Positions 30,816-45,200 of a DNA stretch of 64,000 bases are shown here, in pieces (positions within the stretch are counted from its first letter, which is position 1; each line of letters opens with the position of its first letter). The notes beneath the pieces were generated by a model. That model worked only from the letters and a program-made list of their open reading frames with translations. It made no database searches and was not told where the DNA came from. The position numbers were made by a program, and so were the translations under genes. The DNA is from Diphasiastrum complanatum (taxonomy: Eukaryota; Streptophyta; Lycopodiopsida; Lycopodiales; Lycopodiaceae), in NCBI GenBank assembly GCA_029204225.1, contig CM055105.1:16253353-16317352 (forward strand), read 5' to 3'.

Positions 30816-32565
30816 CTGTCATAAATTCCGTGTAATTCTGCAGACTGTGTAAAAACACTTGTACTTCTGCAGACTGTGTAAAGATACGGGAAAATCTGCA
30901 GAACTGGATAAACAATGGATGAAGATTAAAACCGATTAGACAATTGGTAAGAAGGAGAATAATCCAACAACATGCACATATCCCTTTCTATCCATCTAAA
31001 ACCACTCTAGAACAAATGAAATCACATATTAATGCCGACCAAAAAAGGATTCAAGTGTGTTCACACTTCCAAATCTTATCAAACTTGACTACTCTGGAAG
31101 ACACTACATGATGCTTTCAGATGTTCTTGTAGAATTGATTTTCTCTTTAGTTGGAGCCTCCAAGGTCGTGAGTATTTTTATGGCCCATCTCTACAAAATA
31201 GAAGGATGTTCCACACCCTACACCAACCATCACTATGGAGTTTATTAATGATGGAGAGAATGAACCCACATACCCATGTGCTACTCATTTACACTTTCTT
31301 GTTTTATGTACACAATGCATAAATCTTTTGAGATGGAGATTAAGTAACACATACTATATTGATACTAACTAGGTATGGCCATCATGTAGAGTGTTTGAAA
31401 ATGAAATCTTGAACATCTATTTTTGGAAAATAAACAGTATAGATTTTTGGCATTGCCTTGTGAAGGCAAGACTGTGTATTTAAGCTTGCATAGGAAGTTT
31501 GTGAAAAACTAGTTGGTAGATGATGTATATCCAGATTTGAATTTTGATGATTGGTGCTTTATGTGAAGCATAGATTCTTGTCAAAGCATATACAACTTTT
31601 TTGTCTTGGTTCTAGCATTTGGCTGGGCCCTTGCTTTGCAAGGAGGAATTTGTTTTTTCAGTTTCTTTTCTTACATTATTCTTTGTGCTGGAACTGTTTT
31701 CAATTTGTAGATTGAAATTTGCTCCAAGTGTGCTTGGGATTCTTCAATGTCATGCCTTGACTATATGTGCTTGCCAATTGTACACAAATATACATTTAGG
31801 AAGTTGAAGGATATCGGTAAACATTCTACCATTCAACATCAATGATTCGAATAATATCGTCGTGTCTTTTTGTTTCATGATTTCAATGAGGTTTGACATG
31901 CGCCCACTTGATTGAGATGAAGAAAAGGCAATTAGTATCTATTGAATAGGACCAAAAATAGCACCAAACAAGGCATGGCCTGCAATTTTCAATTTCATGA
32001 CAAGTGCATTTGAATGGTAGTGGGTATTGATGCGATTCAAGATAAGTGTAAAAGGTCGGGCACATGGACTTCAACCTTCAAGTGCATTATTTTCATATAT
32101 TAGTATTGCACCTGTTGTGAATACATCTTTACAACTTTGTAGATTGATTAGAAAATGTCATTTTGAAGGTACAAATATATGTAGTTTTTGGTTAGTGGAT
32201 GCAATAATGATGAACTTTGGTCTTCTAAGAAGCAACACTATTTTTATGACTAGCCAATTATCGTAGTACCTCTATAGTAAAAAATTATTTTTCATAACCA
32301 TCATAGTTATGTCAAGATTTTGGAAGTATAATTGTTCATAGTGGAATGTCGCTTAGTATATGATTTATTTTCGAGACATTATGATTCTTTCTATATATGG
32401 TGGGAGTTTTCATATGTAACCTGTAAATAAGTTCTTGTGAAAATTAAGCTTCAAAGTTCATGTAGCCACTCAATGACTTGATAACTAACTTAGGCCTAGT
32501 GAATTCTTGTGTTTTGTACAAATTGGATAATGGACTCCATCCATAGCTGTAAAAATGCATGAAAG
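30816..32565. other. Intergenic, no gene recognised
   Basis: AT-rich, only short unsupported frames. Confidence 0.4.
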
Positions 32566-32639
32566 TTATGTTTTTGGTGAGAAGCCCAAAAAAATTGAAT
32601 GGTGGTAGCATTGAACTGAGTGTGATGCAAGTTGTGAAG

Positions 32640-33600
32640 TAACAACCTGATCCATACAGCTTCTTTTGAAGCTTGACATGGCTGCGATGTACTCTACCTC
32701 GGTCAAAGAAAGCGCAACTGATTTCTGCTTCCTTGAGTTCCACGAAATCGGTCCCCCTGCCAGATAGAAACAGAACCCGGAGGTAGATTTTCTGGTAGAG
32801 ACTGTTCCTCCCCAATCTGAGTTGGAGTAGCCTCGCAGGATGAGTGGGTCGATAACATTTCCATCATAACATAAAATGTGATCTAGACTTCCCTGAATAT
32901 ATCTCATCACTCTCTTTAATGCTTTCCAATGAGAGATCTTAGGATTAGACATGAATTGACTTAACGTGCTAACAGTGTATGCTAAATCTGGTCTAGTACA
33001 CAACATTGCATACATTAAAGATCCTATTAGTGAATGATAAGGGTACTTCGCTATGTCGAGTACGTCATTATCAAAATAAGAACTAGTAGAGTTAGTCAAT
33101 ACTATACTTGGATCCATTGGAGTATCAATTGGTTTGCAATCAGACATATGAAACTTTTCTAAAATGCCTTTCAGATATGCCTACTGGCTAAGATAGATCT
33201 TCTTTTGAAGTCTATTTCTAGTAATGTGAATTCCTAGCAAAGAATGGACAGCTCCTAAATCAGTCATGTCAAATTCCTTTGACAGATCACTCTTAGTAAT
33301 GTGCAGAAGGGAAGTGTCGTTAGACAAAATAAATGCATCATCTACGTAAAGAGCTATGTGAACTGAATTGGTGCCTATATGCTTCGAATAAACATTACAT
33401 TCAGCTGAATTGTTTGCAAATCCCAATTGAATGAGATAAGAGTTGATTCTATCGACCCATGCTCTTGCGGCCTGTTTCAAACTGTAGATTGCTTTGTGCA
33501 GCTTGCACACTTTGTGCTCTTGGCCTTTGACTTCGAATCCTTCCGGTTGGAAGGTATACAGCTCCTCTTCGACGTTGCCGTTGAGAAATGGATCAAAAGC
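32640..33600 (-). pseudogene. Ty1/copia RT and RNase H fragment
   Basis: On the minus strand: AFDPFLNGNVEEELYTFQPE, KAIYSLKQAARAW, ALYVDDAFI (RT active site), GIHITRNR, MSDCKPIDTPMDPS, MYAMLCTRPDLAY, SNSDWGGTVSTRKSTSG, GGPISWNSRKQ and SLTEVEYIA. TAG at about 33181-33183 interrupts the frame, and a frameshift near 32680 garbles the RNase H end (AVWIRLLLHNL in the next frame). It is truncated at both ends and no LTR was found. It is clearly a different lineage from the 10.5-kb copy. Confidence 0.93.
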
Positions 33601-34333
33601 TAGAATTTGACAATTTCAACAACTAGGACCTATGGTAAAAGATTTTGCGATGGGTCCATAAATCCGCTATTAAGTTAGGTGTTTCCTTTATTAGGTAGAT
33701 TCCTCCATTCAATCAAGTATTTTTTTGTCACTTTTTGATTTCTCTACACCTTATGTTGATATCCAACTACTCTCTAAGGTATTAATGCTATCCTACTCTC
33801 ATTTGTACAATTCTGGTGAAACTATTGTTGCAACAATGTGTTTTCTCAAACATCTTTTAATAAATTGGCATGAAAATGGTCATTGGTGATAAATCAAACT
33901 CATTGTTCGAGCACTAGCTCTTAGCAATGCTATCTCGTCTTGGTGCAAGCAACCAACAATGTCGTAACCATGCTCAAATTGAAGATGTGCTCGTATCTAC
34001 AAGGGGCCACCCGTGTACATATTGCCACAATACTTGCATGTCCACCTCTTTGTGCCAAAGGTGCCATATCTTATCCTAATTGCCACATGATTCCAAGCCG
34101 GATTTTTTGCCCTTCCAATCTCTTGCTTTTTTGGGACTCTAGAGTATATTTGAAAGTGGAAAAAAAAGCCTAAATTCTTTACTACTCTGAAATCCTAATC
34201 ATTGTTCCTCATCTCTGACACCTATAATCTACTCTATTTTTTCCAAGTCCTAAAACAATGCCCGATGCCCAATTCCCAATGCTTATCATCCTAAATTCTA
34301 AACATAACTCTCCATTAATGATAATAGGTAGTA
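33601..34333. other. Intergenic, no gene recognised
   Basis: No feature recognised. Confidence 0.4.
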
Positions 34334-34408
34334 GGTAATGGCCATTACCATAAATAATCTGGGACCCGGGCAACGAGTGGCGGATTATTTCTGGTAATGG
34401 TCATTACC
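34334..34408. repeat. Foldback element of two GGTAATGGnCATTACC palindromes
   Basis: GGTAATGGCCATTACC (34334-34349, perfect palindrome) and GGTAATGGTCATTACC (34393-34408) flank ATAAATAATC and GGATTATTT, which also pair. The whole 75 bases can therefore fold into one long hairpin or two small ones. Confidence 0.85.
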
Positions 34409-34476
34409 GTGCGTAATTGTCGTTGGCAAATTTTTACGTTAATTTGACGAGTGAATTTGGCCTGTGAACGGCCGTT

Positions 34477-34477
<1 letters not shown>

Positions 34478-34542
<65 letters not shown>
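34478..34542 (+). repeat. (CT)n microsatellite, 65 bp
   Basis: Uninterrupted CT. Confidence 0.97.
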
Positions 34543-34546
<4 letters not shown>

Positions 34547-34582
34547 AGTGTGTGAAAAGATGGCAGGCCAGGCAATGGCAAT

Positions 34583-34624
34583 TTTTGGGGCCCTATATTA
34601 TGCAATATAATATAGGCCCCAAAA
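34583..34624. repeat. 42-bp imperfect palindrome
   Basis: TTTTGGGGCCCTATATTAT and ATAATATAGGCCCCAAAA pair along 18 bases with one extra C and a 5-base loop. Confidence 0.85.
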
Positions 34625-36264
34625 CGGCCTAAAAATATCGGGCCAATGTCAAATACAGACTAGGTATCATTCATCAGGAGGCGGCCTAGCATGCTGAGCC
34701 ATGGGAGCGGCGAATCCTGCTACAAGCTGTAGCCCACCGTCGGAGTAACGATACTTGAAGGTAGCAGTGGAGAGATAGACGGTCAAGATCTAAATATGTT
34801 TACAAGCTTGCACCATGGAACATAATAAACCTTCTCCGAACCAATGACTTAATGCCATGTTGCATCACCTTCTCCTCACTTTTCTCTCCTCTCAAAATCC
34901 CTCTCAGCATTTTGTACACACAAAGTAAATTAGCCCGCTTTTTTGTCAGCTTCAATTCTAACCAAATTCCAAATCCAGATCCAAATCGCAATTTCATGAC
35001 AATCCAATCAGTGATTCATAAAACATTGTTCATAACTTCGACTCTCTACAATCTACATACATACTATGATACTTCATTCGACACAGTTAGTTGACTTAAA
35101 GGTAGACGGCAGCTTGTTGAGATTTTAACACTGATGCAAGGTGTTGTGCAGTTGAAAAGAAAGTATTGTGTAAATACATCTAAATGCTTGTTATACCTTG
35201 ATTCAGGTTATATAAGCAATTATCGTATCAATCTCTCAGAAAATGTTCAATTCACAAGAGCAAAGTAGTGGAATTTGAAAAGAGTTTATTTTCACAGCTC
35301 TCTAGCAATAAATGGAACATTTCTAGAATCACAAGCACAGCTTCCTGATTAGAGGATATTTGTTTGTTAAGTCCCAGTATCCTTTTATCCTCCGATGCTT
35401 CTAGATTCTTGTTTAAACTGAGAGATTACCAGCCTTCTCATAAAAAGCAAAACAGATGCACTATTGAGCGAGCACTTGCAAGAGAATGAATGGGGATCAA
35501 CTTCTACTGGGCACAATAGACACATCCATGGAGATTCAGTATTAAAACTTTTCCCATAAGCTTACAAAAATGTAGAACTCATTTCGGCCTGTCATAAAAT
35601 AATGAAGATTCATATCATGGCATATTCATGCATAACCACATTCGTCCACTTCCTCGTTTTGGCCTCTTGCAGAAGAGTGAGTTTTTTGCAAACTCAAGAC
35701 CAGAAAGAAAAAATGCTAGCAATAGAGACTACAAAATAATGTTCTTGCTCTGCTATTATGGAATGAATGAGGAGACATCTTTGTGCTCATCAGGAAATTC
35801 AACCAATACTCCAGAGCTAGATAAGTATTGAACGGCTTTATCCATTTTTTTCCATGCCTTTAATGGGGCCAGAAATAGCCTAAATTCAAAATAATAGTCT
35901 ATATGGTTGACAGATATAATGGTAAGTCTTGGATAATACCACACTCAAAAATTAAGTGGCAGCCTTGACTTCAGACTGTTTGAGAAAACAGATCTATTTG
36001 TTTCACAATGAGCTCAAGAAAGAAATTTTGGATCTCAGTATGAAAGCAGCCTTGTTGATAAGCATATGTTCAGTCACAAGATCACCAATCTTGCAATTTG
36101 TAACTAGCATCTTGCAGCTGCAGCTTGCAATGATTTTGCAATCATAAGCTAGCAATCTGGCTTGATCTTGCAAGTAGACACAAAAAAGGATGGTGTTGCT
36201 GTTCGTACAACTGTGAATAAATTAGATACTCAAACTGCAGAGTAGCTGGCCAATCAACCGGTCA
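34625..36264. other. Intergenic, 3' side of the R3HCC1L-like gene
   Basis: No gene recognised. It contains the 3' UTR of the minus-strand gene at its right end, but no confident polyadenylation signal. Confidence 0.4.
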
Positions 36265-36473
36265 TTAATCCAGGCCCCAAGCTTCTTCCCGCAATTTTTG
36301 CCTTGATATTAATCTCTGTCTTCTTTGTTCCTCTCGCTCCTGTGATTCTTTTGTACTGCCTTTCACTTTTGCATGCAGTCTCCTCCCTGTCTCTTGCTTG
36401 CTAAGAGCTCCTGCTATCATTCTTTGGGCAACCTGAGTCGAGGTGGCTGGCCTTCGTACATGAGGTTCCAGAT
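36265..36473 (-). CDS. R3HCC1L-like gene exon 6
   Basis: Starts after CTCTATAG and ends at TAA (36265-36267). Carries the RRPATS block and the basic REEQRRQRLISRQKLREEAW tail. Confidence 0.88.
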
Positions 36474-39400
36474 CTATAGAGGCAAAAACCTTTGTAGTTA
36501 AATAACATAAGAAGCCTCTACAAGGAGAAAAACACTACAGCCTTTGGTGAACGTAAGTGCTACTTTTCCTCCCTGAATGAGAACTAAAATAAATTCCAAA
36601 GTAAGCATCGTGTTCCCTATTGTATAAAAGCATGAATATCCAGGCAAAATTAGAGCACACAAGCTTCAAAGTAGTAGTACCTTTTTTTGAGACTAGATCA
36701 TGCATTAGAACTGCATCATCAAAATTTTGCACCTTGAATTGTGAGCTGTGAGCAGCAGCAAGTGCTTGACAAGCTGCAAACAACATCGCTATATCAAAAC
36801 TCAACTTCTGGTGGAGAATCAACTAGCGATGCATCCTGAAAGCTCATCCAGTTGTGGAAAACTGTCATACAAATTGTTGTAAGGTTCTCTCAAAAGTTTA
36901 CAAAAGCTGGAAGGTACTTTTCATGCTTATTATATACAAAATAAATAAATAGCTATATTTGTAATAAAATGATTGAAAAAAAAAGTCACAGAAGACTTAC
37001 AGTCCGTCCATGCATACCAAAATATATAATTAACCTGTCTACTCGCACCATCTTTTGAAAGGAAGTCTCTGGAAAAATTGACCACAAATAGGGCCTTACC
37101 AAGTTTCGACACTGGTCCTTGCACATCACTGAATTCTACTGAAGGGACTTTTAGTTCAAAATTGCCTTTTCATATTGGAACCCAAAACATATCTTCCCCT
37201 ATTACCTACAGCAATACTACTTCTCAAACATTAAGCATGCTCACACTGAGCCTATACCTATAGCTCATTGAGAATATCTTGGCATTCTGTTCAGCTAGTA
37301 CTGTCCAAGGTTGTGCACTTCAAACTACTTGCATTAGGTAAAATTTGAGTGAATAATCATATTTTCCTGAAGTCTTTCATGACACACTCAACCCTTCAAA
37401 ATTGAGGTCAAAGGTTTGGTGCATTTTCTGTCACAATATTCTCATAAGCTTAGCTGCTGAGGGACAGCAATATGGACTTCAAAACACTAATGAGCCCCTG
37501 ACACATCTCCAGAGAGAAAGTTGAACTGACTAGAACCAAGTATCTATTAGTGGAGACAGACATTAGAGATTTGAGAGTTTTTAAACTCATAACATTGCAA
37601 AGTATGTATCTGAATTTGAACTGAACATATTCCAGCACAAAATTAACCACTATGGTTAAATCATGTCTTGCCAGTTTCATGAGATCCTGCTCTAGACTTT
37701 GCAAATAGAATTCCTCTAAAAATCTCATCCTATAAGTTCTAATAGTTCCCACAAATGTACAGAACCATTCCGAAAGCATCTTAGGAACCGTTCCTTAAAA
37801 GAAAAAAAGTTCTCTGGCGTGTATAGATCCATTTAGAAAAATGACTAGATCATTGGCTTTGGGGTCCCTAAAGTTTTTGCACATAGAAAAAGGGTTTATG
37901 TTCCTGTTCCGAGGTGTATAATCCTAAGTTGAAACCTGAGTTAAAGCTGCTCTTAGAAACATGAACAAGAACAAGAATAGGAACGGAACTTAAGAATAGG
38001 AACAAGAACAAGAACAAGAACAAAAACAGGAACAGTCACATGAAGCTGCTTAGGAACTTAGAACATGAACAAGAACAAGAAGTTAGAAACAAAAACAAGA
38101 ACAAGAACAAGAAGCCCTAGAAACTTAGGAACAGGAAGCTCTAGGAACGTGGGTTCAACATGAACAAGAACGCGAATAGAAACCCTTTGATTTTTTCGCA
38201 AAGACTTGAGAACTTGGGTTTCAATAGGAACACAAATAGGAATCCTTCTTTTCTACATGAACTAGGGGAACAATTAGGAATGGGAACAAGAATAGAAACT
38301 TAGGAACAGGCTCTCAGACCTTCATAAGTCATAGTACATAGGTATATTAGAACCCCAGCTTGTTGAGTACAAACTGGTACATAACATCATGTAGACCATG
38401 CTTTAATATGCCCAAGACAATGATTATGGATACAACACAAAGAAAATTTTACAAACCTCGCCATTTTTAACCAAATGATGTAGCCCAGAATGCTCCAACA
38501 ACAGCTTTTTGGTTTTAAGCAAATTGTATCAACATGAAAAAAGAGGTCATAAAATCAGGTATAAAGGTTTTTTATTTTTGGTACGAAACCATTCCTGTTT
38601 AGGAATGGTTCTGCTCCTAGGAACGGAACCATCACCGAAAATAAAAACCGTCCCAAAGGAACGGCCGTTCCTATCCACAAATGTTAGGAATGGGTATCTA
38701 TGGAACTTCTATGTTATATCCTCCACATGTCAGAGCTTTATCAGCTCAAATGGTGTTTTTCAGCTTGTGGCTCGCTTTGGCGTTGTGTGATATGCCCAGA
38801 TAGCAGAAAATAATTTCGTTTCCCAGTCCGATCGACTTGTTTCTACTATCTTGGTCAAGACCTTATAAATCATTTTATTCGTAGATTCAGTTAATCCATT
38901 ACATCTAGGATAGTACGGGGTGCTCTTTTGGTGTATAACGAAGTAATGAGTCAGTAAACTGTTGATTACTTCATTAAGGAAGTGAGAACCTGGATCACTA
39001 ACAAGCTCGATTGGACAGCCAAATCTAGTGATAATGTTTTCATAGAGGAAGCATGCTACAGATTTTGCATCTGCTTTGCGCGTTGCTCTAGCCTCTATCC
39101 ATTTGATATATCGGGATTGTTTGCTACGTGCTGCTGGACTAATAGGTCCAACAAAATCGATACCCCATTTGTGAAATGCTTCGTTTTCAAGTATTGAAGT
39201 AAGGAGATTGTGGTATTAACCTTCTGTATAATCTTCTCTCAATAAATGTCAAAATCTATCCCCAACTTAAAAGCTTAGTTGCCCGTTCTGGAACTTGAGC
39301 AAAATAAAAATTTTAAAAATACATATATTTTAACAAGAGATTTCTGCAGCCAACGACCCAAGCACAAGTCTGGTAGCAGGTCTTCTACTTCGCGGGGCTT

Positions 39401-42202
39401 ACGTAGTTTTTTTAATTTATTGATAATCATGGCAAGCAAAGAACTAGTTTTCAGATGGGAAATGAGAAAGATGGGAACTAGTTTTCAGAAGGGAATGAGA
39501 ACGATGCTGAAAAAGGGAATTCTGCGGATGTAAAAGATACATCTGCTTTCCGTCTGGCTACCCTAAGCAAACCTGAAGCGTCAGTATTCGTGCTTAGGTC
39601 ATTTGGCTATTATGGAAATAAGGTGATTTATCTTGCCTTTGAATGATCTTTAACATCCAGGTAAGCTCTCGAATCTTTACTTTTTGAATCTATGGCTGAA
39701 AAGCATATGAATTACAACGTTCTTGAGTATAATTCCAGTTGCAGCCTCCAACGTTGTGCACTCGTGCTTCCGTTGTCACACAGCTCTGTTCATAAAGCGT
39801 CCTTCTATTCAAAAACCCGAGAATGGGACTTGACAGTTTTCAGAGCCTCTGGCTTCTCATTTTCTATTGGAAGGATTGTAGTTTCAGGCTTGAATACCTG
39901 TTTTTTCTTTTTTTAATTTAGACCCAGTACGTTCCGACCCAAAAGGGTCGGAACGGGTTTCTAAGCTTAAAAGAGACAGCCCTCTAACTCTTTTGTAAAC
40001 AGCAAGCTATACCTTTTCTTTTGTATTATGTATGGGAGAAGAAATGTACTCTAATATTTAGATTTTGTCATCTACAAGACTGCATATCTAAGCTTGTATC
40101 CAATAAGCAGTAGGCAGAGGTAAAAAAATGTTTACAATAACCGAGTACAAGAATGGCTCTAATCAAACTTGAAATATGACAAGAACATGGCATCAGTTTA
40201 TGGGATGAAAAAATCCAAAGATTTCTCAATAAAAGGTGATCTGGTGGTTGGGACATCACAGAACTAAAAGATAATTCCACCCCAAAAGAGGTTGAAAATG
40301 ATTCCAAATCTGTTCAACATATAGTAACATTGAAAGTATTGCTGTAGCTACTATGTGTTGGTTGCAAATAGAATGAAACAAGAATGCTAACAAATATATT
40401 CCAATCTGAAAAGGACACAGTAGTCAATGTTGAGAAGCTACTAGCGTGTCAGAAAAGGATGAAACAACTTCCCTATTGGAATGCAAACTAGCAAATTATA
40501 GACAGCCACAATAACGGTCTGAACAATGAGCTCAAAATGAGTTGAACAGATCTTTCTGCCCTAACTTCAATACGAGCTTACAAAGAAGATTATGAACCAA
40601 AATGTTCCCCACTGGATATGATGTGTTCTGAAGTTGTCAAAGTTGCACTGCACACAAAAGAGGATCAGCCAACACCCTCTTTTGGCTATTATTGTATGAA
40701 GCGTATGCCGAATCAATCAACACAATGATGAAGATTGAGCATTAAAAAGTAGACATGTAAAAAAATCCAATGCCTTGCAAGAAGTAGACCAGAAGCCCGT
40801 TCTGACCTATTCTGGCCGAAACGAAATGGTTCGAAACAAGATTTTTTTACATTAAAAAAAAGTATATTTCCTATTTCACAATTTGTGAGGCTGAAAAAGT
40901 GCACCTTCATGGAGAATGTAGATGAGCTGAGGCATGAATCTGCTGCCTTTTTGGTCATCATGATTTGTGGTATGTCAGTGTGGTCAGCTGCATGATTGCT
41001 CACTGATCATATTTTCGGATTCTCGTTCCCATTTCGTAAGTTCTTTCCATATCGTTTTTTTTAAAAGTTTTTTCCTACGTGAGCATAGAACGGGCTGTAG
41101 GCATCGAATTTAGCTACGTTTTTGTGCATTCGGTTTCTTTCCGCAAGTATTCATCTGTGTGAACCTGTTTCTTTATGCTTTTTTCAAGTTTTTGTTGATT
41201 TTTTAGAATCCTACTACGTAGGGTATATAGTTAGGATTTTTTGCAACAAACTTTTTAAGGGATTACTGTTTAGGGTTCAGTGTTTAATGTTTGGTGTTTA
41301 GTGTTTGATGTTTTATTGTTTTGTGTTTTGTATTTTGTAAGTTGTTAGAGCTTAGGGTTTATGGATTTACGGTTTGTTGCATAGAAGTCAAAGATTTTTC
41401 CCATCTGAAGCCTTGAAACTTCGGTAGTCCCCTAAACTGACTCATGTGAAAAGAAGGATACCCCCCTGTGCAATAAAGTCTACTAAACCTTCTGCTGCTG
41501 ATGAAGAATGAATGCCATTACAGTTCCATAGCCTGATACGAAGGTGAGGTGGATGTAGGTGGCGTGGGTGAAATGGATGGGGTCTCGGGCTGCTGCTACA
41601 CCCGAGAGCCCCAACTTCCTAGGTGCCGGAGGTAGATGGACCTCGATCCAAATACCGAACCTACTCATCTCAATAAACGGCAAAATGTCCTGATGCTTTA
41701 GCCTCCTAAAATTTTTTTTTACGTTCTTGAACTTGGATATAGGTAAGATCCTCATCCAAGAAAATCTGTTTACCTTTTAATTTAGATTTAAGTCTCAATA
41801 TTTTGGTTCGTTCCCCTTTTGATATGAAGCGGATAATGAGAGTAGAATTGTCTTTTTTGGTTCGCCATGCCTTATCCAATCCAACAGCATTGAAACTCAA
41901 TGTAGCATCTAAAAAGGATTTTGCCTCTTTCATAGCATCTTGAGTGTCGAGAACACCTTGAATTCGGACATTGAGAGATTTGAAGTCACGTAGCTTTTCT
42001 TCAAAGATAGTAGCTGAAATCACCGTAGACATACGAGCAGCATTACCGTCTTCTTTTTGGACAACGAAGCCCACGATTTCGTAGCCTCCTTAAGTTCACT
42101 CAGGTGTCGCTCCAGCTCGTTAATTTTGTTTGTCACTGGAAATGGCATTCCCTCCAAGGTCTGAATTTTCTACTTGAGAAAGTTATCTTGAAGTAACCCT
42201 GC

Positions 42203-42254
<52 letters not shown>

Positions 42255-45200
42255 AGAGTTCGGGCAAGGTTTTAAGTTAATTATATTATGCGTATTGTCT
42301 TTAGGACTGCTCGGCATCGGCATGTGAGAGAAACTGGAGCACCTGTGCACTTGTTCACACGAAAAAGTGCAACAAGCAATCAGTGGAGCAGTGCAAGAGG
42401 AGGTTGTTTTGCAACACCAACAGTAGGTTACTTCACAACGTTTCAAGTTATGAAATTACGAAATAAATAATTGTATTGCTTATGGGCTTTTTGAATGTGT
42501 TAGCATTGTGGATGTACTAACCTTGTCTCCTCGATGTGTAGGAGGATCAACATGCGTGCCCATTAGAGGATGTGGAACATGGGCAGGAGGTTGTAGCAGC
42601 CGGCTTTGACTTCACATACATTTCCCCTACCCCTTCTGGCCCCCGGTATGTCGATCCAGATGCAGACCTAGGAAGAGCCGGATGACGAGACGTTGGACTG
42701 CTTGTTGGAGACGATGTTGAGCACAAAGGGATTTTTTAATGGCAGGTCCACTCGCAACGTACAAGCTAGGGCTACTAGTAGATCCAAGAGTAGGTCCAGC
42801 CTAGCTGACCTGTATGTGCGGCCAGATCAAGAGCCAATAGCATGTGTCACCAACACACCTACCACCCCACCCATACCTAGGGGTACGGGTAGGGCAGACC
42901 TAGAGGATTAGGGGTCAATCTGCTAGAGGTAGAGGCCGACCTGGGTGGCTCGTGGCCCCTTCACTAGATGTTAGAGAGTCTTAGCCTCAGACGATGTCCC
43001 ACCACACCTTAGAATTTTTTTTCACAGTACAATTTTATCAAACATGCAATATTTCTTTATGTATTCGGTGTACAACGACAAATGCAGGACTATTTTATGG
43101 ATGTTATTTTTACATTTATGGCTCATCCAACCCTGTTCTCAATATATGGTGGCTATGCTAGGGTTCTATAATGTTTCATGGTTTTTATATAATTTTATAG
43201 TTTTAATGATAATTTTATGATACTAGGTCGAAACGTAGTCTAAATGACAAAAAAACATCCCATAATTTTGGTAATTGAGCCGAGCATAGTAGATTTTTGA
43301 AATTCAGAGATGACTTGTGAAAAATTTTCTAAACAGGAGAGAAATTTGCATTTGACTCCTAGGTGCAAGCAACTTGTTGTTTGTTTGTAAATGTTTTCAT
43401 TCACAAGAATTGGGTTCTTGAAAGGTTTAGTATAGAATTCAAAAATATCTCTCTTCAAATAATATCTCCCTTCAGAAATTTGGAATCTTATATTCTTAAG
43501 TTAGATATGAGTAGTAGTTAGATATGTTTAGTTACTCCTACTTATTTTCAAGCAATGCTAATTTTTTTATGCATGATCTATAAATCTCCCTTTCTAAACT
43601 AAAAACAAATTTTTTTTTAATTTTTTATGCCGCATTCTAGAATAGAGCGCTTCTAGAACACATTCCGTTCCGGAATGGGCAACTATGGACCAGATTAAAA
43701 AATGAAGGCACCAGAAGTCAGTAATCCATTTCCGGTCTGAGCTAGACAAGATCTAATTGAAAACTAGAGTTATCAAGACTAACGTTGTTCTCCCTTCAAT
43801 AAATACCTACAAATGAATCAAAATAAGGGCTAGCACTTTTTGTTTTCACACAAAACACATTTTCTCTCCTTTTTTCAAAACTATACAAAACTAGGTAAAT
43901 GCCTTGCTAAATGACACAATTATGGTTGTCATATACTCTTTCCCATAAGAAACACAAGGTATCTTTAATCCAATCATGACTATTGCCCTCTTCCCCAAAA
44001 GGAAATCTAACATTCTAGTCTATTCAGTGCCAGGCCCTCTTCTCCAAAAGCTCGCATGATCCTCTAATGTGATTACCCTTGTTTCTACAAGCTCTTCAAA
44101 AAAGACTCTTGTGCCCTAGAAAGTGCTCTAGTGTCAAGCTACAAAAACAATGCACATAATAACACCAAAAAATGGATCATCTAGCAAACCACAATTTTTT
44201 TACACACACTAGAACATGACCAGAACTTGCTAAACATTCACAAGAAGACAAGTACATCATAAGACTCTCTGTTGCCTATGTAGTGCAAGCTCACAACAAA
44301 TGTACAAAGCTCTCTTTGGGTCAAAATCATGGCTCATGGTAGGAAGAATCACAAGAAACACATTGTTGTGCCTAACCTACACCATAAATTTAACTTAAAA
44401 AACCTTCAATGATAAAGTGCATCAGCCCACCCTATTCACCTATGCCAATAACCGTGCCAAGGAACTAGGATTTATGAGCCAGTATGCTCCCTTGCTTTTA
44501 GGTCTAATCATATCAAGTCAAGAAACCAGCCACTCTTGTATTTTATGGTCAAAATTAGCAAAGAAAGCACCAACAATCTTGCACATCATTGTCACATGCG
44601 CTAATGCGCATTCATAGTTTTCTAGTAGAAAACGTATCTGGCCATAATAAATAAGAAGCTTCACTCCCAAAACTAAACTATAAACAACGATCGTGCTTGA
44701 AGTTTAAGGTGCAAAGTCGTTAATAATTACCAGTAGCAGGATTAACGAACACAGCAAGAGCTGAAGTGTCATTTAGCCATCGAATTGCAAATCCAGCAGT
44801 ACTAAAAGGCTTAAAAAGGTCTTCCAGCTCTTTTGTTGTAGTCGTTGAGGGAAATCCATCCACAAGAAGAACATGAGAAGCACCCACTGCCGTATGATGA
44901 ATGTTAGAACTAAACTGAAGGAAATGTAGAACATAGATGTGACACATAATGTTGATCATCCCATGATTTCAATCACATGTGAATCCAACTAGCCCAGAGA
45001 TCCCTCTACAAGTTACAATGAAAACTGAAGTTCAATATGTTTGATATATGCATGTTTTACATTACAATTGGAGCCGACAAGCTGCCTTCTAAGATTATGG
45101 TGACATCCATAGGACTGCAGGCATTAAAAAAATTCAGATGATCTTGCCTAAATATGAAGAGAACCTATTTCTAGTGGCATAGCTAACAATATCAGAAAAA

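Noticed and set aside
41267-41370. True interstitial telomere
   Set aside because: Only one exact TTTAGGG and one AGGGTTTA occur; the rest is GT-rich and irregular.
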